From Solwaraspora sp. WMMD792 (GTDB lineage Bacteria; Actinomycetota; Actinomycetes; Mycobacteriales; Micromonosporaceae), in assembly GCF_029626105.1 (NCBI RefSeq), contig NZ_JARUBH010000009.1, forward strand, positions 5,146,001 through 5,210,000: 64,000 bases of DNA. The letters are read 5' to 3'. Positions within the stretch are counted from its first letter, which is position 1, and every line of letters starts with the position of its first letter. Shown piece by piece: positions 52,859 through 61,500 of this stretch. The position numbers and the translations under genes were made by a program. A model generated the notes under the pieces. The model saw only the letters and a list, made by a program, of their open reading frames with translations, had not been told where the DNA came from and did not search any database.

Positions 52859-53179
52859 TCAGCGCCGCTGCCCCGGCCGCAGCAGGTAGTCGATGAACGC
52901 CGCCCGTAGCAACGGCTCCGACTCGCCGTACTCGTGGCCGGTGAACTCCCGCCACAGCGCCACCGCGTCCTCGACGGTCGGGCCGATCGAGTTCGGCGCG
53001 CCGTCCAGCTCACTGGCGTCGTCGGCCCGGGACAGCCGCTGGGTTATCGACCAGAAGAAGCCCAGGTCCTTACGCTGCCGGGCCAGCTCGAACGCCTGCT
53101 CCCGCAACTGCTCGGTGGAGAGCCGATCGAGCTCCTCGAAGGTCGGCGTGGCGCGGTTCGCGGCCGGCGATTCGGTCAT
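52859..53179 (-). CDS. Small conserved hypothetical protein
   Basis: A protein of 106 residues with no signal or membrane segment. Charged helical sequence: FEELDRLSTEQLREQAFELA, RQRKDLGFFWSITQRL, and a C-terminal VALWREFTGHEYGESEPLLR. Small proteins of this type are seen in many actinobacteria near this locus, but I know no function. It converges on the ATPase gene with 6 bases between. Confidence 0.65.
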   Translation of the reverse strand: MTESPAANRATPTFEELDRLSTEQLREQAFELARQRKDLGFFWSITQRLSRADDASELDGAPNSIGPTVEDAVALWREFTGHEYGESEPLLRAAFIDYLLRPGQRR

Positions 53180-53251
53180 GTCCGCGAGCCTAACCCGCCG
53201 GCCCGTCGCTGGCTCGGCAGCTAGCCTGCTCGGCGGCTAGCTGCCGGCGGG

Positions 53252-54799
53252 TCAGCGACTGTCGGTGCCCCAATGGTCGTCGGCGCCCCAGCTGTCGCTG
53301 GTGTCCCAGCGGTCCCGGGCCGGCGCCGGCTGGGCGGGCAAGGAGGCAGACCAGGACTGCTGGCCGCCGGTGGGCGGGTCGGACGGCCAGCCGGAGCCGG
53401 CCCGGGCCGGCTCCGACCAGTCCGCCGGCTGACCGTCGTAGTAGACCGGCTCGGGTTCACCAGTCGACTCGCCCGCGGTCTGCTCGGCTTCGTCGGCGTC
53501 GTCGACCGACGTCGACCGTGGCCGACCGAACGTCTCCACCAGACGGGTCACCGCCAGCCCGACCACCACCGCGACGGCACCGGTGGCGTACAGCGCGATG
53601 TCGAGGTCGCGCAGCTCGGCGTACCTGATGAAGAGGGTCAGGCCGATCACCGCCAACACGGACCCGAAGACACCGCCCCGGCGGCCGAAGACGCTGGTCC
53701 CGCCGAGCAGCGCCGCGCCGATCGCCACCGCCGTCCACTCCAGCCCCACCGACGGGCTGACCGGGCCGTTGCCGACGGCGGCCAGCAGCACCCCGCCGAC
53801 CACCGCGAAGACCATCGACAGGATCAGCGCACCGCTGGTGACCAGTGCGGCGACGCCGCCCCGCCGATCAGCCGGATCGGCGACCGGGCGGAACCGCCCG
53901 ACCCCCCGCCGAATCGACTTGATCGTGCCGAGGGATCCACCGAGCAACGCCAGCACGACGAAGCCGCCGAAGAGCATGAACGCCTGGCCGGTCGGGTCGA
54001 AGGCACCCTGCAGGTCGACCGGGCCGGACCGCTGCTGGATGAAGACGACCGCCACGCAGGCGGCGACCAGACTGCCCGCCCAGCCGGGCACCTGCAGGCC
54101 GGTGACCAGCAGCGCCGTCCCCGCGCCGAGCACCACCGCCCAGATGATGCCGGTGACCAGCACCGGCACCACGCCGTTGTCGCCGTTCTCGGCGAAGTGC
54201 AGCGCGGCGGCCACCGCCACCGGTCCGATGGCCAGGTTCGGCGCCCCGGCGCGCAGCGTGATCCCGGCGGCGAGCGCGAACAGGCCGAGCCCGGTCGCGT
54301 AGACCAGCAGCGGATCGCGGGTGCCGGCGCTGGTGAGGCCCGGGTCGACCTGGTAGAGGAGATAGCCGATCCCACCGACCGCCAGCAGCAGGATCAGTTC
54401 CCAGACGAGGTGCACGCCGAGTCGGTCCCGGCCGCGTTCGCCGTGGTAGGGGTCGTCGAAGACGTCGTCGAGCGCGGTGGACGTCCGGCGACGGCGGCTG
54501 TGCCGGGTAGCCGCCCGGGTGGTAGAGGAGCCACGGGTGGGCCGGTCCGCGGCAGCGGGCGAGTTCCCGGTCGCGGCGGAGTCCGCGGTGGTGGAGCCTC
54601 CGGTGATGGAGAAGTCCGCAACGGTGGAGAAGGAGCTCGTCGAGTAGCTGGCCGGGCCGCGACGACCGGGCTCGGCCGCCGGATACCGCGCGTCGCCGTA
54701 GCGGGTGTCGCCGTGGCGGGTGTCGCCGGGCTGACGGTGGCCGGTCGGATCCGAGGTGCTCGCGTTCCGCCGGCGATAAGGCGAATCGTCGTACGCCAT
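53252..54799 (-). CDS. ABC-type permease-like membrane protein (BPD_transp_2 type) with disordered ends
   Basis: A protein of 515 residues from the ATG at 54799 (GAGGAG upstream). About 125 disordered residues rich in Ser/Thr/Arg, then eight or more membrane helices. TLRAGAPNLAIGPVAVAAAL and GGTSVFGRRGGVFGSVLAVIGL resemble the ribose/branched-chain permease family. The C-terminal 90 residues are again disordered, acidic and Trp/Ser/Asp-rich. No ATPase or binding protein of that class is adjacent. It holds the position of the large membrane protein Rv3604c in the fol-pan gene order. Confidence 0.75.
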   Translation of the reverse strand: MAYDDSPYRRRNASTSDPTGHRQPGDTRHGDTRYGDARYPAAEPGRRGPASYSTSSFSTVADFSITGGSTTADSAATGNSPAAADRPTRGSSTTRAATRHSRRRRTSTALDDVFDDPYHGERGRDRLGVHLVWELILLLAVGGIGYLLYQVDPGLTSAGTRDPLLVYATGLGLFALAAGITLRAGAPNLAIGPVAVAAALHFAENGDNGVVPVLVTGIIWAVVLGAGTALLVTGLQVPGWAGSLVAACVAVVFIQQRSGPVDLQGAFDPTGQAFMLFGGFVVLALLGGSLGTIKSIRRGVGRFRPVADPADRRGGVAALVTSGALILSMVFAVVGGVLLAAVGNGPVSPSVGLEWTAVAIGAALLGGTSVFGRRGGVFGSVLAVIGLTLFIRYAELRDLDIALYATGAVAVVVGLAVTRLVETFGRPRSTSVDDADEAEQTAGESTGEPEPVYYDGQPADWSEPARAGSGWPSDPPTGGQQSWSASLPAQPAPARDRWDTSDSWGADDHWGTDSR

Positions 54800-55008
54800 A
54801 CCGCGTCTCCTCTGGTCGCTCAGTCGACCAGCGTGTGGCGTCCGCGCGGTGGCCCGGGCAGCCGTACCGGTCGCAGGCACCGTACCCGCGACCGGGTCCG
54901 GCCGTCACCCCCCGTATCCGGCCGAGCTGCCCGGAACCGGGTCGATGCCGGGTCGGCACCGGCCCGGCGGACCGGCCTGACAGACCGGTCAGTCAGGCGG
55001 CGGAAGGG

Positions 55009-55527
55009 TCAGTCGGCCGGCTGGTCCGGGATGTCGGAGTCCTCCGGGCGGTCCGGGACCCGGCAGGCCCGCTCCAACCAGAGCGCCGCCGCCACCAGCG
55101 CGACCGCGGCGACCAAACCGCTGCCGGCGGCCGGCAGGTCGTTGCTCGCCGCCCGGGTCGGCTGAATGAACAGCCACAGCACCAGACCGGCGTAAAAGCC
55201 GGCGAAGATCGCCCCGGCGAGGGACGACGCCTTGGCCAGCACCACGAAGCGGGCGGCGAGCAGCGGGTTGACCGGATCGTGCCCGGGCTGGCGGTCGACC
55301 CGGGCCCGGGTGTTCAGCGCCGCGTACCCTTCGAACACGGCCAATGCCGCCAGCGTCACGGAGGGTAGCCAGGGTAGGACCGGCATCCGTACGTACCAGC
55401 TGCTGATCACCAGCCAGCCGACCGCCGCGGCGGCCAGCGCCGCCACCACCAGGGTGGACAGCCTGGTAGGCCCCATCCGCGGCTCGTCAGGCTCCCGTCC
55501 ACGCGGGCTGACTCCCGGTCCGGTCAC
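55009..55527 (-). CDS. DUF3180 membrane protein
   Basis: A protein of 172 residues; an alternative ATG 51 bases downstream (55476) removes a charged leader and may be the real start. Four hydrophobic helices (for example LSTLVVAALAAAAVGWLVIS and LAGAIFAGFYAGLVLWLFIQ) with a polar loop containing RARVDRQPGHDPVNPLLAARF are typical of DUF3180. Same order as Rv3605c next to folK. Function unknown. Confidence 0.85.
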   Translation of the reverse strand: MTGPGVSPRGREPDEPRMGPTRLSTLVVAALAAAAVGWLVISSWYVRMPVLPWLPSVTLAALAVFEGYAALNTRARVDRQPGHDPVNPLLAARFVVLAKASSLAGAIFAGFYAGLVLWLFIQPTRAASNDLPAAGSGLVAAVALVAAALWLERACRVPDRPEDSDIPDQPAD

Positions 55528-55567
55528 GGCAGCATCAGCCCCGGCAAGGTGATCGACAGACGCACGT

Positions 55568-56095
55568 TCACTGGGTCGACTCTAGCGGCAGATCCGGTCG
55601 CGGGCGCAGTTCGAGCAGGTCCCCGGCGACCGGATCGTGGTTGAGCAGGTCGGTCAGCCAGCCGTGGCCGGGCAGTTGGCCGTACGGCTGGATGTCGATC
55701 CACGGTCGCAGCACGAACGCCCGCAGCCGCGCCCGGGGGTGGGGCAGCACCAGCTCAGGGTCGTCGCTGAACACCGGGGTGTCGTCGTCGGTCCACACGG
55801 CGACGACGTCCACGTCCAGGCTGCGGGGCCCGTACGGCCGGTCCGGGTCACGCACCCGCCCGGCGGCCCGTTCGAGGCTGCGGCACCGGTCGAGCCAATC
55901 GGCCGGCGCGGCACCCGGGTCGGCCACCAGCGCGACCGCGTTGAGGTAGTCGGGCTGCGCCGGGTCGCCCCACGGCGGGGTCTCGTAGACCCCGGAGACG
56001 ACCAGCAGTACGTCGTCCAGCGACCGTACCGCCGCGCGCAACCGCCCGTACCGGTCACCGAGATTGCTGCCCAGCGCCAGCACCGCCCGGGTCAC
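55568..56095 (-). CDS. folK: 2-amino-4-hydroxy-6-hydroxymethyldihydropteridine pyrophosphokinase
   Basis: A protein of 175 residues with a GTG start inside one unit of a 17-bp tandem repeat. Motifs: LALGSNLGDRYGRLRAAV, SGVYETPPWGDPAQPDYLNAVA, RDPDRPYGPRSLDVDVV (HPPK signature) and LPHPRARLRAFVLRPW. It activates the pterin with ATP before condensation by FolP. The three fol genes are in pathway-compatible order folP-folB-folK on the minus strand. Confidence 0.95.
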   Translation of the reverse strand: MTRAVLALGSNLGDRYGRLRAAVRSLDDVLLVVSGVYETPPWGDPAQPDYLNAVALVADPGAAPADWLDRCRSLERAAGRVRDPDRPYGPRSLDVDVVAVWTDDDTPVFSDDPELVLPHPRARLRAFVLRPWIDIQPYGQLPGHGWLTDLLNHDPVAGDLLELRPRPDLPLESTQ

Positions 56096-56124
56096 GGTCG
56101 GCCCCGGGTCACGGTCGGCCCCGG
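56091..56124. repeat. 17-bp tandem duplication at the folB/folK junction
   Basis: The unit GTCACGGTCGGCCCCGG occurs twice (56091-56107 and 56108-56124). Read on the minus strand each copy ends in GTGA; one supplies the folB stop codon and the other the folK start codon. Confidence 0.9.
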
Positions 56125-56531
56125 GTCAGCACGACCGCGACGTCGGTGAACTGGTGCGGAATCGGCGCCTGCGGCTTGTGCACGGTCACCGTGACCGAGC
56201 GGACCCGGTGGTCCGCCAGGCACTGGGCGGCCAGCCGGTCGGCCAGCGTCTCGATCAGGTTCACCGGCTCGCCGCCGACGATCGCGACCAGCCGGTCGGC
56301 CAGCTCGCCGTAGTGCACAGTGTCGGTGACGTCGTCCGAGGCGGCCGCCGGCGCGAGGTCGACGGTGAGCTCGACGTCGACGACGAAGTCCTGCCCGGCG
56401 GCCCGTTCCTGCGGGTAGACGCCGTGCCGACCGTGGGCACGCAGCCCGGTCAGCACGATCCGGTCGGTCGTCGACGGCCGCGCGTCACCCGGGTCGGGCG
56501 ACGGCCCTGCGGCGGGCTGATGGTCGGTCAT
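56109..56531 (-). CDS. folB: Dihydroneopterin aldolase
   Basis: A protein of 140 residues from the ATG at 56531, coupled to folP by an ATGA overlap. After a 20-residue hydrophilic leader the fold starts at DRIVLTGLRAHGRHGVYPQE (Glu of the active site) and includes the VDLAPAAASDDVTDTVHYGEL and LIETLADRLAAQCL segments and the catalytic Lys in VTVHKPQAP. It cleaves dihydroneopterin to the hydroxymethyl-pterin used by FolK. Confidence 0.94.
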   Translation of the reverse strand: MTDHQPAAGPSPDPGDARPSTTDRIVLTGLRAHGRHGVYPQERAAGQDFVVDVELTVDLAPAAASDDVTDTVHYGELADRLVAIVGGEPVNLIETLADRLAAQCLADHRVRSVTVTVHKPQAPIPHQFTDVAVVLTRGRP

Positions 56532-57400
56532 CGACGGCTCCCCGGCGGCTCGGCGGCGTCCGGGACGATCCGGGGGCGTCCGCTGGCCTGCCACACCGCC
56601 AGCGCGTCGACGGTGTCCCGGACGTCGTGTACCCGGACTCCCCAGGCGCCGGCGGCGACCGCCAGCAGACTGGTGGCGGTGGTCGCCGCGGCCCGTTGGT
56701 CGACCGGCCGTGGCTGGCCTGCCGGGTCGGCGAGCAGTTGGCCCAGGTAGGACTTGCGGCTGGCCGCGAAGAGCAACGGGCAACCGAGGTCGAGCAGTTC
56801 GGGCAGACGGACGGTGAGCTGCCAGTTGTGCTCCGCCCGCTTGGCGAAGCCGAGACCGGGGTCGACGACGAGCCGGTCGGCGGCCACCCCGGCGGTCAGC
56901 GCGGCGTCGATCCGGGCGGCGAGCTCGGCGCGGACCTCGCCGACCACGTCGCGGTAGTGCGCCAGGTCCTGCATCCGGTCGGAGTGCCCGCGCCAGTGCA
57001 TCAGAATCCACGGGCAGCCGGCCTCGGCGACCACCTCGGCCATCCGTGGATCCGCCAGACCGCCGGAGACGTCGTTCACCACCGCCGCCCCGGCGGCCAG
57101 CGCGGCGGCGGCGACCGTCGCCCGGGTGGTGTCGATGCTCATCGGTACGCCGGCGGCGGCGAGCGCCCGGACGACCGGAAGCACCCGGGCCGCCTCGGTC
57201 TCGGCGTCGATCCGCACCGCGCCCGGCCGGGTCGACTCACCGCCGACGTCGATCAAGTCGGCGCCGTCGCGGTGCAGCCGGACGCCATGGGCGACGGCGG
57301 CGTCGAGGTCGGCGTACCGCCCGCCGTCGGAAAAGGAGTCAGGCGTGACGTTGAGAACGCCCATCACGACCGGCCGGGCCGGCCGCAGCAGATCGGTCAC
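56528..57400 (-). CDS. folP: Dihydropteroate synthase
   Basis: A protein of 290 residues from the GTG at 57400. Signature 1 VMGVLNVTPDSFSDGGRY and signature 2 LIDVGGESTRPGA are present, as are NDVSGGLADPRMAEV, DPGLGFAKRAEHN and ASRKSYLG. It joins the activated pterin to p-aminobenzoate and is the sulfonamide target. As the first gene of the fol operon, it starts opposite a 331-bp gap and the type IV-like cluster on the other strand; folE, hpt and ftsH, which follow in many actinobacteria, are not seen. Confidence 0.95.
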   Translation of the reverse strand: MTDLLRPARPVVMGVLNVTPDSFSDGGRYADLDAAVAHGVRLHRDGADLIDVGGESTRPGAVRIDAETEAARVLPVVRALAAAGVPMSIDTTRATVAAAALAAGAAVVNDVSGGLADPRMAEVVAEAGCPWILMHWRGHSDRMQDLAHYRDVVGEVRAELAARIDAALTAGVAADRLVVDPGLGFAKRAEHNWQLTVRLPELLDLGCPLLFAASRKSYLGQLLADPAGQPRPVDQRAAATTATSLLAVAAGAWGVRVHDVRDTVDALAVWQASGRPRIVPDAAEPPGSRR

Positions 57401-57731
57401 GGATAGGACGGTACCGGCGCGGCTCGGTGTCGGCCGGCAGAGGGCATGCTGGGTACTCTCGAACCAGACAACGGCGGCACGGCGGCGCTGTCGGTCGAGT
57501 TGCACGCAGCTTGTACCAGACAGGGGTGGCCCGTACGCTTTGCAGTTGCTGGTGGTCAGCGAGGGCAACGCCGAGGAGAAGGGCTGAAGTTGGACAAAAA
57601 GCCCACAAATCTTCACCGTACGCGGTGATCGCCGGACGCAGGGTCGAAACTCGCGGCACGACCCGACACGTCCGTGAGGCTGGACAACTGCAGTGCCCCG
57701 GCTTCGCCGGCCGCACACCGGGGAGGTTCCC
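57401..57731. other. 331-bp region between folP and the type IV-like cluster
   Basis: This is a divergent promoter region. It is less GC-rich than coding DNA and contains a 60-codon frame (57446-57628) described separately, a GTACC-rich stretch near the folP start, and a hairpin-prone segment near 57695-57725 just before the first gene of the cluster. No tRNA or recognised riboswitch fold was found by eye. Confidence 0.5.
57446..57628 (+). CDS. Possible small protein of 60 residues
   Basis: An ATG frame in the folP upstream gap: MLGTLEPDNGGTAALSVELH at the start, a central Arg/Gly-rich stretch, and a basic Lys/Arg-rich end. The start has only a weak ribosome binding site (GGCAGAGGGC, 8 bases upstream). 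Composition is like protein (Leu, Glu, Val) in the first half. It could be a real small gene or a chance frame; no family recognised. Confidence 0.3.
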   Translation: MLGTLEPDNGGTAALSVELHAACTRQGWPVRFAVAGGQRGQRRGEGLKLDKKPTNLHRTR

Positions 57732-58058
57732 ATGATCGAAACAACGCTCGTCGACACGGTCAACGCCGCCATGGCCTCCGTTGTCGACACGCTGCCGCTA
57801 CTGGCCGCGCCGGCCGGTGAGCCGGACCCGGCACCGACCGGCTTCAACACCGAGGGCGTTGTCTCCTTCCTCGCCAGCAAGGTCGCGCCGATCCTGCTGG
57901 CGGTGCTGGGCGTGATCTTCATCGGCCGGGCCAGCAAAGGTGAGATCTCCAAGGTCCTGACCAGCTCCGCGATCGCGATCGTGGGTCTGGCGTTCATCGC
58001 CGGAGCGGCGACGCTCTTCTTCGTCGGCGACTACCTCATCAACCTGATGTTCGAATAG
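57732..58058 (+). CDS. Small membrane protein, first gene of type IV-like module (VirB2/TrbC-like)
   Basis: A protein of 108 residues from the ATG at 57732 with GGGAGG upstream. An N-terminal amphipathic segment ends in LLAAPAGEPDPAP, followed by two hydrophobic helices (SKVAPILLAVLGVIFIG and SAIAIVGLAFIAGAATLFFVG) joined by a short basic loop (RASKGEISK). Two-helix proteins at this place precede PrgI in Gram-positive conjugation clusters and may act like the pilin-like VirB2/TrbC. The assignment rests on topology and neighbours. Confidence 0.65.
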   Translation: MIETTLVDTVNAAMASVVDTLPLLAAPAGEPDPAPTGFNTEGVVSFLASKVAPILLAVLGVIFIGRASKGEISKVLTSSAIAIVGLAFIAGAATLFFVGDYLINLMFE

Positions 58059-58073
58059 AGCGCGGGGCACAGG

Positions 58074-58436
58074 ATGCGGCTGCGTACCGACGACGACATC
58101 TACCGCGCCCGGCTGGTCTACCTCGGCCCGCCCGGCTACACGTTGCCGATCCACCTGCCATATGCCCAGTACGGGGTCTTCATCCTGCTCGTACCGCTCT
58201 ACATGTTCATCCACTGGGCGTTCACCTTCACCGTGGAGCTCTTCCCCGCCTGGGAGATCGCACTGGCGATCGTCACCACCTCCTTCATCTTCCGGTACGT
58301 CGACCCGGATCGGCCCGCCCGGATGGTGGTCCGGACCGCCCTCACCGACTGGCGCCGCACCAGGGAACCCGCCACCGAACAGCGAGACCCGCGGCTGGTC
58401 GCCAGTCACATCCGGATTCGGGAGGAGTTGGCATGA
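58074..58436 (+). CDS. PrgI-like membrane protein of type IV-like module
   Basis: A protein of 120 residues, 15 bases after the previous gene. RLVYLGPPGYTLPIHLPYAQ leads into two close membrane helices (YGVFILLVPLYMFIHWAF, and IALAIVTTSFIFRYVDPD), then RPARMVVRTALTDWRR and a charged tail. This is the shape of PrgI/VirB3-like proteins that pair with VirB4 ATPases in Gram-positive type IV secretion. Its stop overlaps the start of a 23-codon frame (ATGA). Confidence 0.72.
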   Translation: MRLRTDDDIYRARLVYLGPPGYTLPIHLPYAQYGVFILLVPLYMFIHWAFTFTVELFPAWEIALAIVTTSFIFRYVDPDRPARMVVRTALTDWRRTREPATEQRDPRLVASHIRIREELA

Positions 58437-58504
58437 CCCGCACCGACCACCGAACCGCAGCCGCCGCCCACCCGGCTGGCGGGCGGCGTGAGGCGATGGC
58501 ATGA
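58433..58504 (+). CDS. Very short coupled ORF (23 residues) between PrgI-like and VirB4-like genes
   Basis: The ATG at 58433 overlaps the upstream stop (ATGA) and has a strong GGAGGAG site 6 bases away. It encodes MTRTDHRTAAAAHPAGGRRE plus AMA and stops within the ATGA that starts the ATPase gene. It is too small for a fold. The likely role is to carry ribosomes across the gap so that the ATPase is translated in step with the membrane proteins. Confidence 0.45.
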   Translation: MTRTDHRTAAAAHPAGGRREAMA

Positions 58505-61500
58505 GCCGATCAACCCCGCCGGGCTCCTCCCACCCGGCCGGCCAGCCGGCCGGCACCAGCGGTAACGGTAAGCGATCGACCGACTACGACGCCGCGCTGG
58601 ACGAGTCGACCGACACCGAACTGGTCACCAGCCCCAGCCACGGCGCGGTCGCCTACTTCCAGGCACCCGCGGCGTCCCGCAGCAGCCGGCCGACGCGGAC
58701 CCCGCCGCCGGCACCACCAGTGCCCACCCCCAGAGCCGGTATGAGCGACAACACCGACATCGACTCACCCTTCCTGGACCTTTTCCCAGGTGCCGGTCCG
58801 GCCGGTGGCCACCAGCCGGGCCGCACGCCACGGACGGCGATCCGGCGCTCCGCCCAACACGACGCGATCGCACCACCAACGCGGCACGACGCCATCGAAC
58901 CGCCCGTCCGACACGACGCGATCGCACCGCCGGCCCAGCAGGCCGCCATCGGACCGCCCACCCGCCACGATCCGCAAGAGACTCCCGGCGACGCGTCAGC
59001 CGGGAACACCCCATCCGCCGGTCCGATCGGCTCGGCGCTGTCCGGTCCCCCCGACCCGCCGGTTCAGCGCCGGACTGCCACACCCACCCCGCGTACCGCC
59101 GGCGAACCGGCCCCGGCAGCCGAACCGGCCGCACCGCGCGACGGCCAGCCGGTCACGTCGGCGTCCACAGTGCCGCCGTCACCACCGCCGGCACCGGTCC
59201 TGCCGCCTCCGCCCGCCGCCACCCACCGGCCCGGTCCGACCACGCAACACGTTCGGAACCGGCCCGACTCGGCACACCCGGCCGAGGCAGCGCAGCGAGA
59301 TGGCGCACCAGCGCAACGCCGGCCACCGGCGATGCCGCACCACACCGCACCCGCACCCCAGCAGCACGCCGCACCCGCACCTCAGCAGCACGCCGCACCC
59401 GCACCTCACCAGCGCGCCGCACCCGCACCGGTGCACCAGCCGCCGCCGGCCAATGCACCGGTAAGCGGCAAGGGCAAGGGCAAGCGGGCCCGCCGGCGAG
59501 CTGCCGAGGCCGACCGGCCGGACAAGCTGATCAAGCCGGTGCCGATCCGCCCCCCGAAGGTCAAGTTCACCGACCGGGACCCGGCCGCCGAACTTGCCAT
59601 CACCGAGATCGCCGGCCATCTCACCTTCACCCCGAACACCGTCACCGCCTGGTACTGGCTGCCCGAGGTCCGCTGGGCGTTCCGGCCCGACGCCGAGCGG
59701 GAGGTGCTGCTGTCAGCCATCTCCGAGCAGTACGCCGGCCTGGCCGGATTCCGGCTGCACCTGCGCCGCACGACGCGGCCGTTCCCGGCCGACGAGTGGG
59801 CCCGCACCATCGACTCGCTGACCAGCAACCCCCTGCCCAACGTCTCCGACGCGGTCTCCTGGTCGGACCACCTGGTCGCCGCCCAACGGCACCTGATGGC
59901 GGTCAACCACGCCGAAGGGCAGACCTATCTGGGCATCACCTTCGCCCGCCGGTCCCTCGGCGACTCACTGTCCGAACGGGTGCTGCGGCTGTTCGGCCGC
60001 GGCGTCGCCGAGAGCGAACGCCGCCGGCTCGGCCGGATGGTCGAGCAGTTCGACGAGGTGCTGGGTGCCTTCGGCATGCGGGGTCGACGGGTCACCGCCG
60101 GCGAACTCGAATGGCTGCTCTACCGGTCGGTCGCGCTCTGCATGAACCCGCCAACCATGCTCTCGCCGGTCCGGGACGGCAACTGGGACCGCGGTGACCT
60201 GCTCGCCCTCACCGAGCAGGTCGAGCGCTACCGCACCCCCTACGGCTCGACACTCAAGCTGGTCAACCGGATGACCGGCGAGGAGCGACACGTCGCGGTG
60301 CTGGCGGTCGGCCGGATGGAGCCGCTGGAGATCCCGGAGCGGCACGAGCCGTGGATGCACTTCCACGAACGGCTGCCGTGGCCGATGGAGATCTCCTCCC
60401 GGATCGACCTGCTCGGGCCAGCCGACTCGTTCCGCAACCTGGAGCACCGGCTCCGGATGATCCGTTCCCAGCAACTGGACTACGCCGAGCACGGCATCGA
60501 CGCGCCGCCGGAGCTGGAACGGCTCGCCAAGCGGGCCCTGCACATCGGTGACGAGATGACCACCGGCCTGCCGGTCGAGTCCGCCCGGGCGCACGGCTGG
60601 CACCGGATCGCCGTCGGTGGCCGGACCCGCGAAGAGTGTCTGGAACGGGCCCGCCGGCTGATCCAGCTGTACTCCCGGGAAATGCGCATCTCGCTGCAGC
60701 ATCCGAAGAACCAGGACTGGCTGGCCCGGGAGTTCATCCCTGGGGAGCCGGTGGCGAACACCGGATACATCCGGCGGATGCCGGTCAACCTGCTGGCCGC
60801 CGCGCTGCCGCAGGCCGCGTCGACGGTCGGCGACCGGCGCGGCGACCTGATCGGGCGTACCGCCGGCACCTGCCGCCGGCCGGTCTTCCTCGACCTGCAC
60901 TTCCCGATGGAGGTCCGGGAACGTTCCGGGCTCGCCGTCTTCGTCGCCGAGCCGGGCGGCGGCAAGTCGACCCTGCTCGGCGCCCTCGGCTACCTGGCCG
61001 CCCGGCGCGGCGTGCAGGTCACCCTGCTCGACCCGTCCGGGCCGCTGGCCCGGCTCTGCGCCATGCCGGAGCTACGGCCGTACTCGCGGGTGCTCAACCT
61101 GACCGGTTCCGAACAGGGCACCCTGGCACCGTACTCGCTCATCCCGACACCGGTGCGCGGCGAGTTCGCCGCCGGAGCCGCCGGCGACCGCGAGTACGAG
61201 ATCTCCGTGTCGAACGCCCGGGCCGAACGCCGGATGCTGGTCCAGGACATCTGCATGATGCTGGTGCCGCCGCAGGTGGCCCGGGAGTCGTCGACGGCCA
61301 CCCTGCTGCGGCACGCGGTCCGCCAGGTGCCCGCCGAGGAGACCTCCACGCTGGACGACGTGGTCGCCTGCCTCAGCGGGCTCGACGACGACGGCCGCGA
61401 GCTGGCCAACCTGCTGTTGGACACCGCCGAGATGCCGCTGGCCCTGCTGTTCTTCGGCTCACCGGAGCCGGGCCTGCTCGGTGCCGACGCCGCGCTGACC

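Noticed and set aside
57401-57731. Possible c-di-AMP or other riboswitch before the type IV-like module
   Set aside because: I could not build a convincing fold by eye and the downstream gene is not of a known target class; a covariance search would decide.
58860-59430. Short repeats in the VirB4-like gene considered as an array or att site
   Set aside because: They encode repeated residues in frame and drift like protein repeats.
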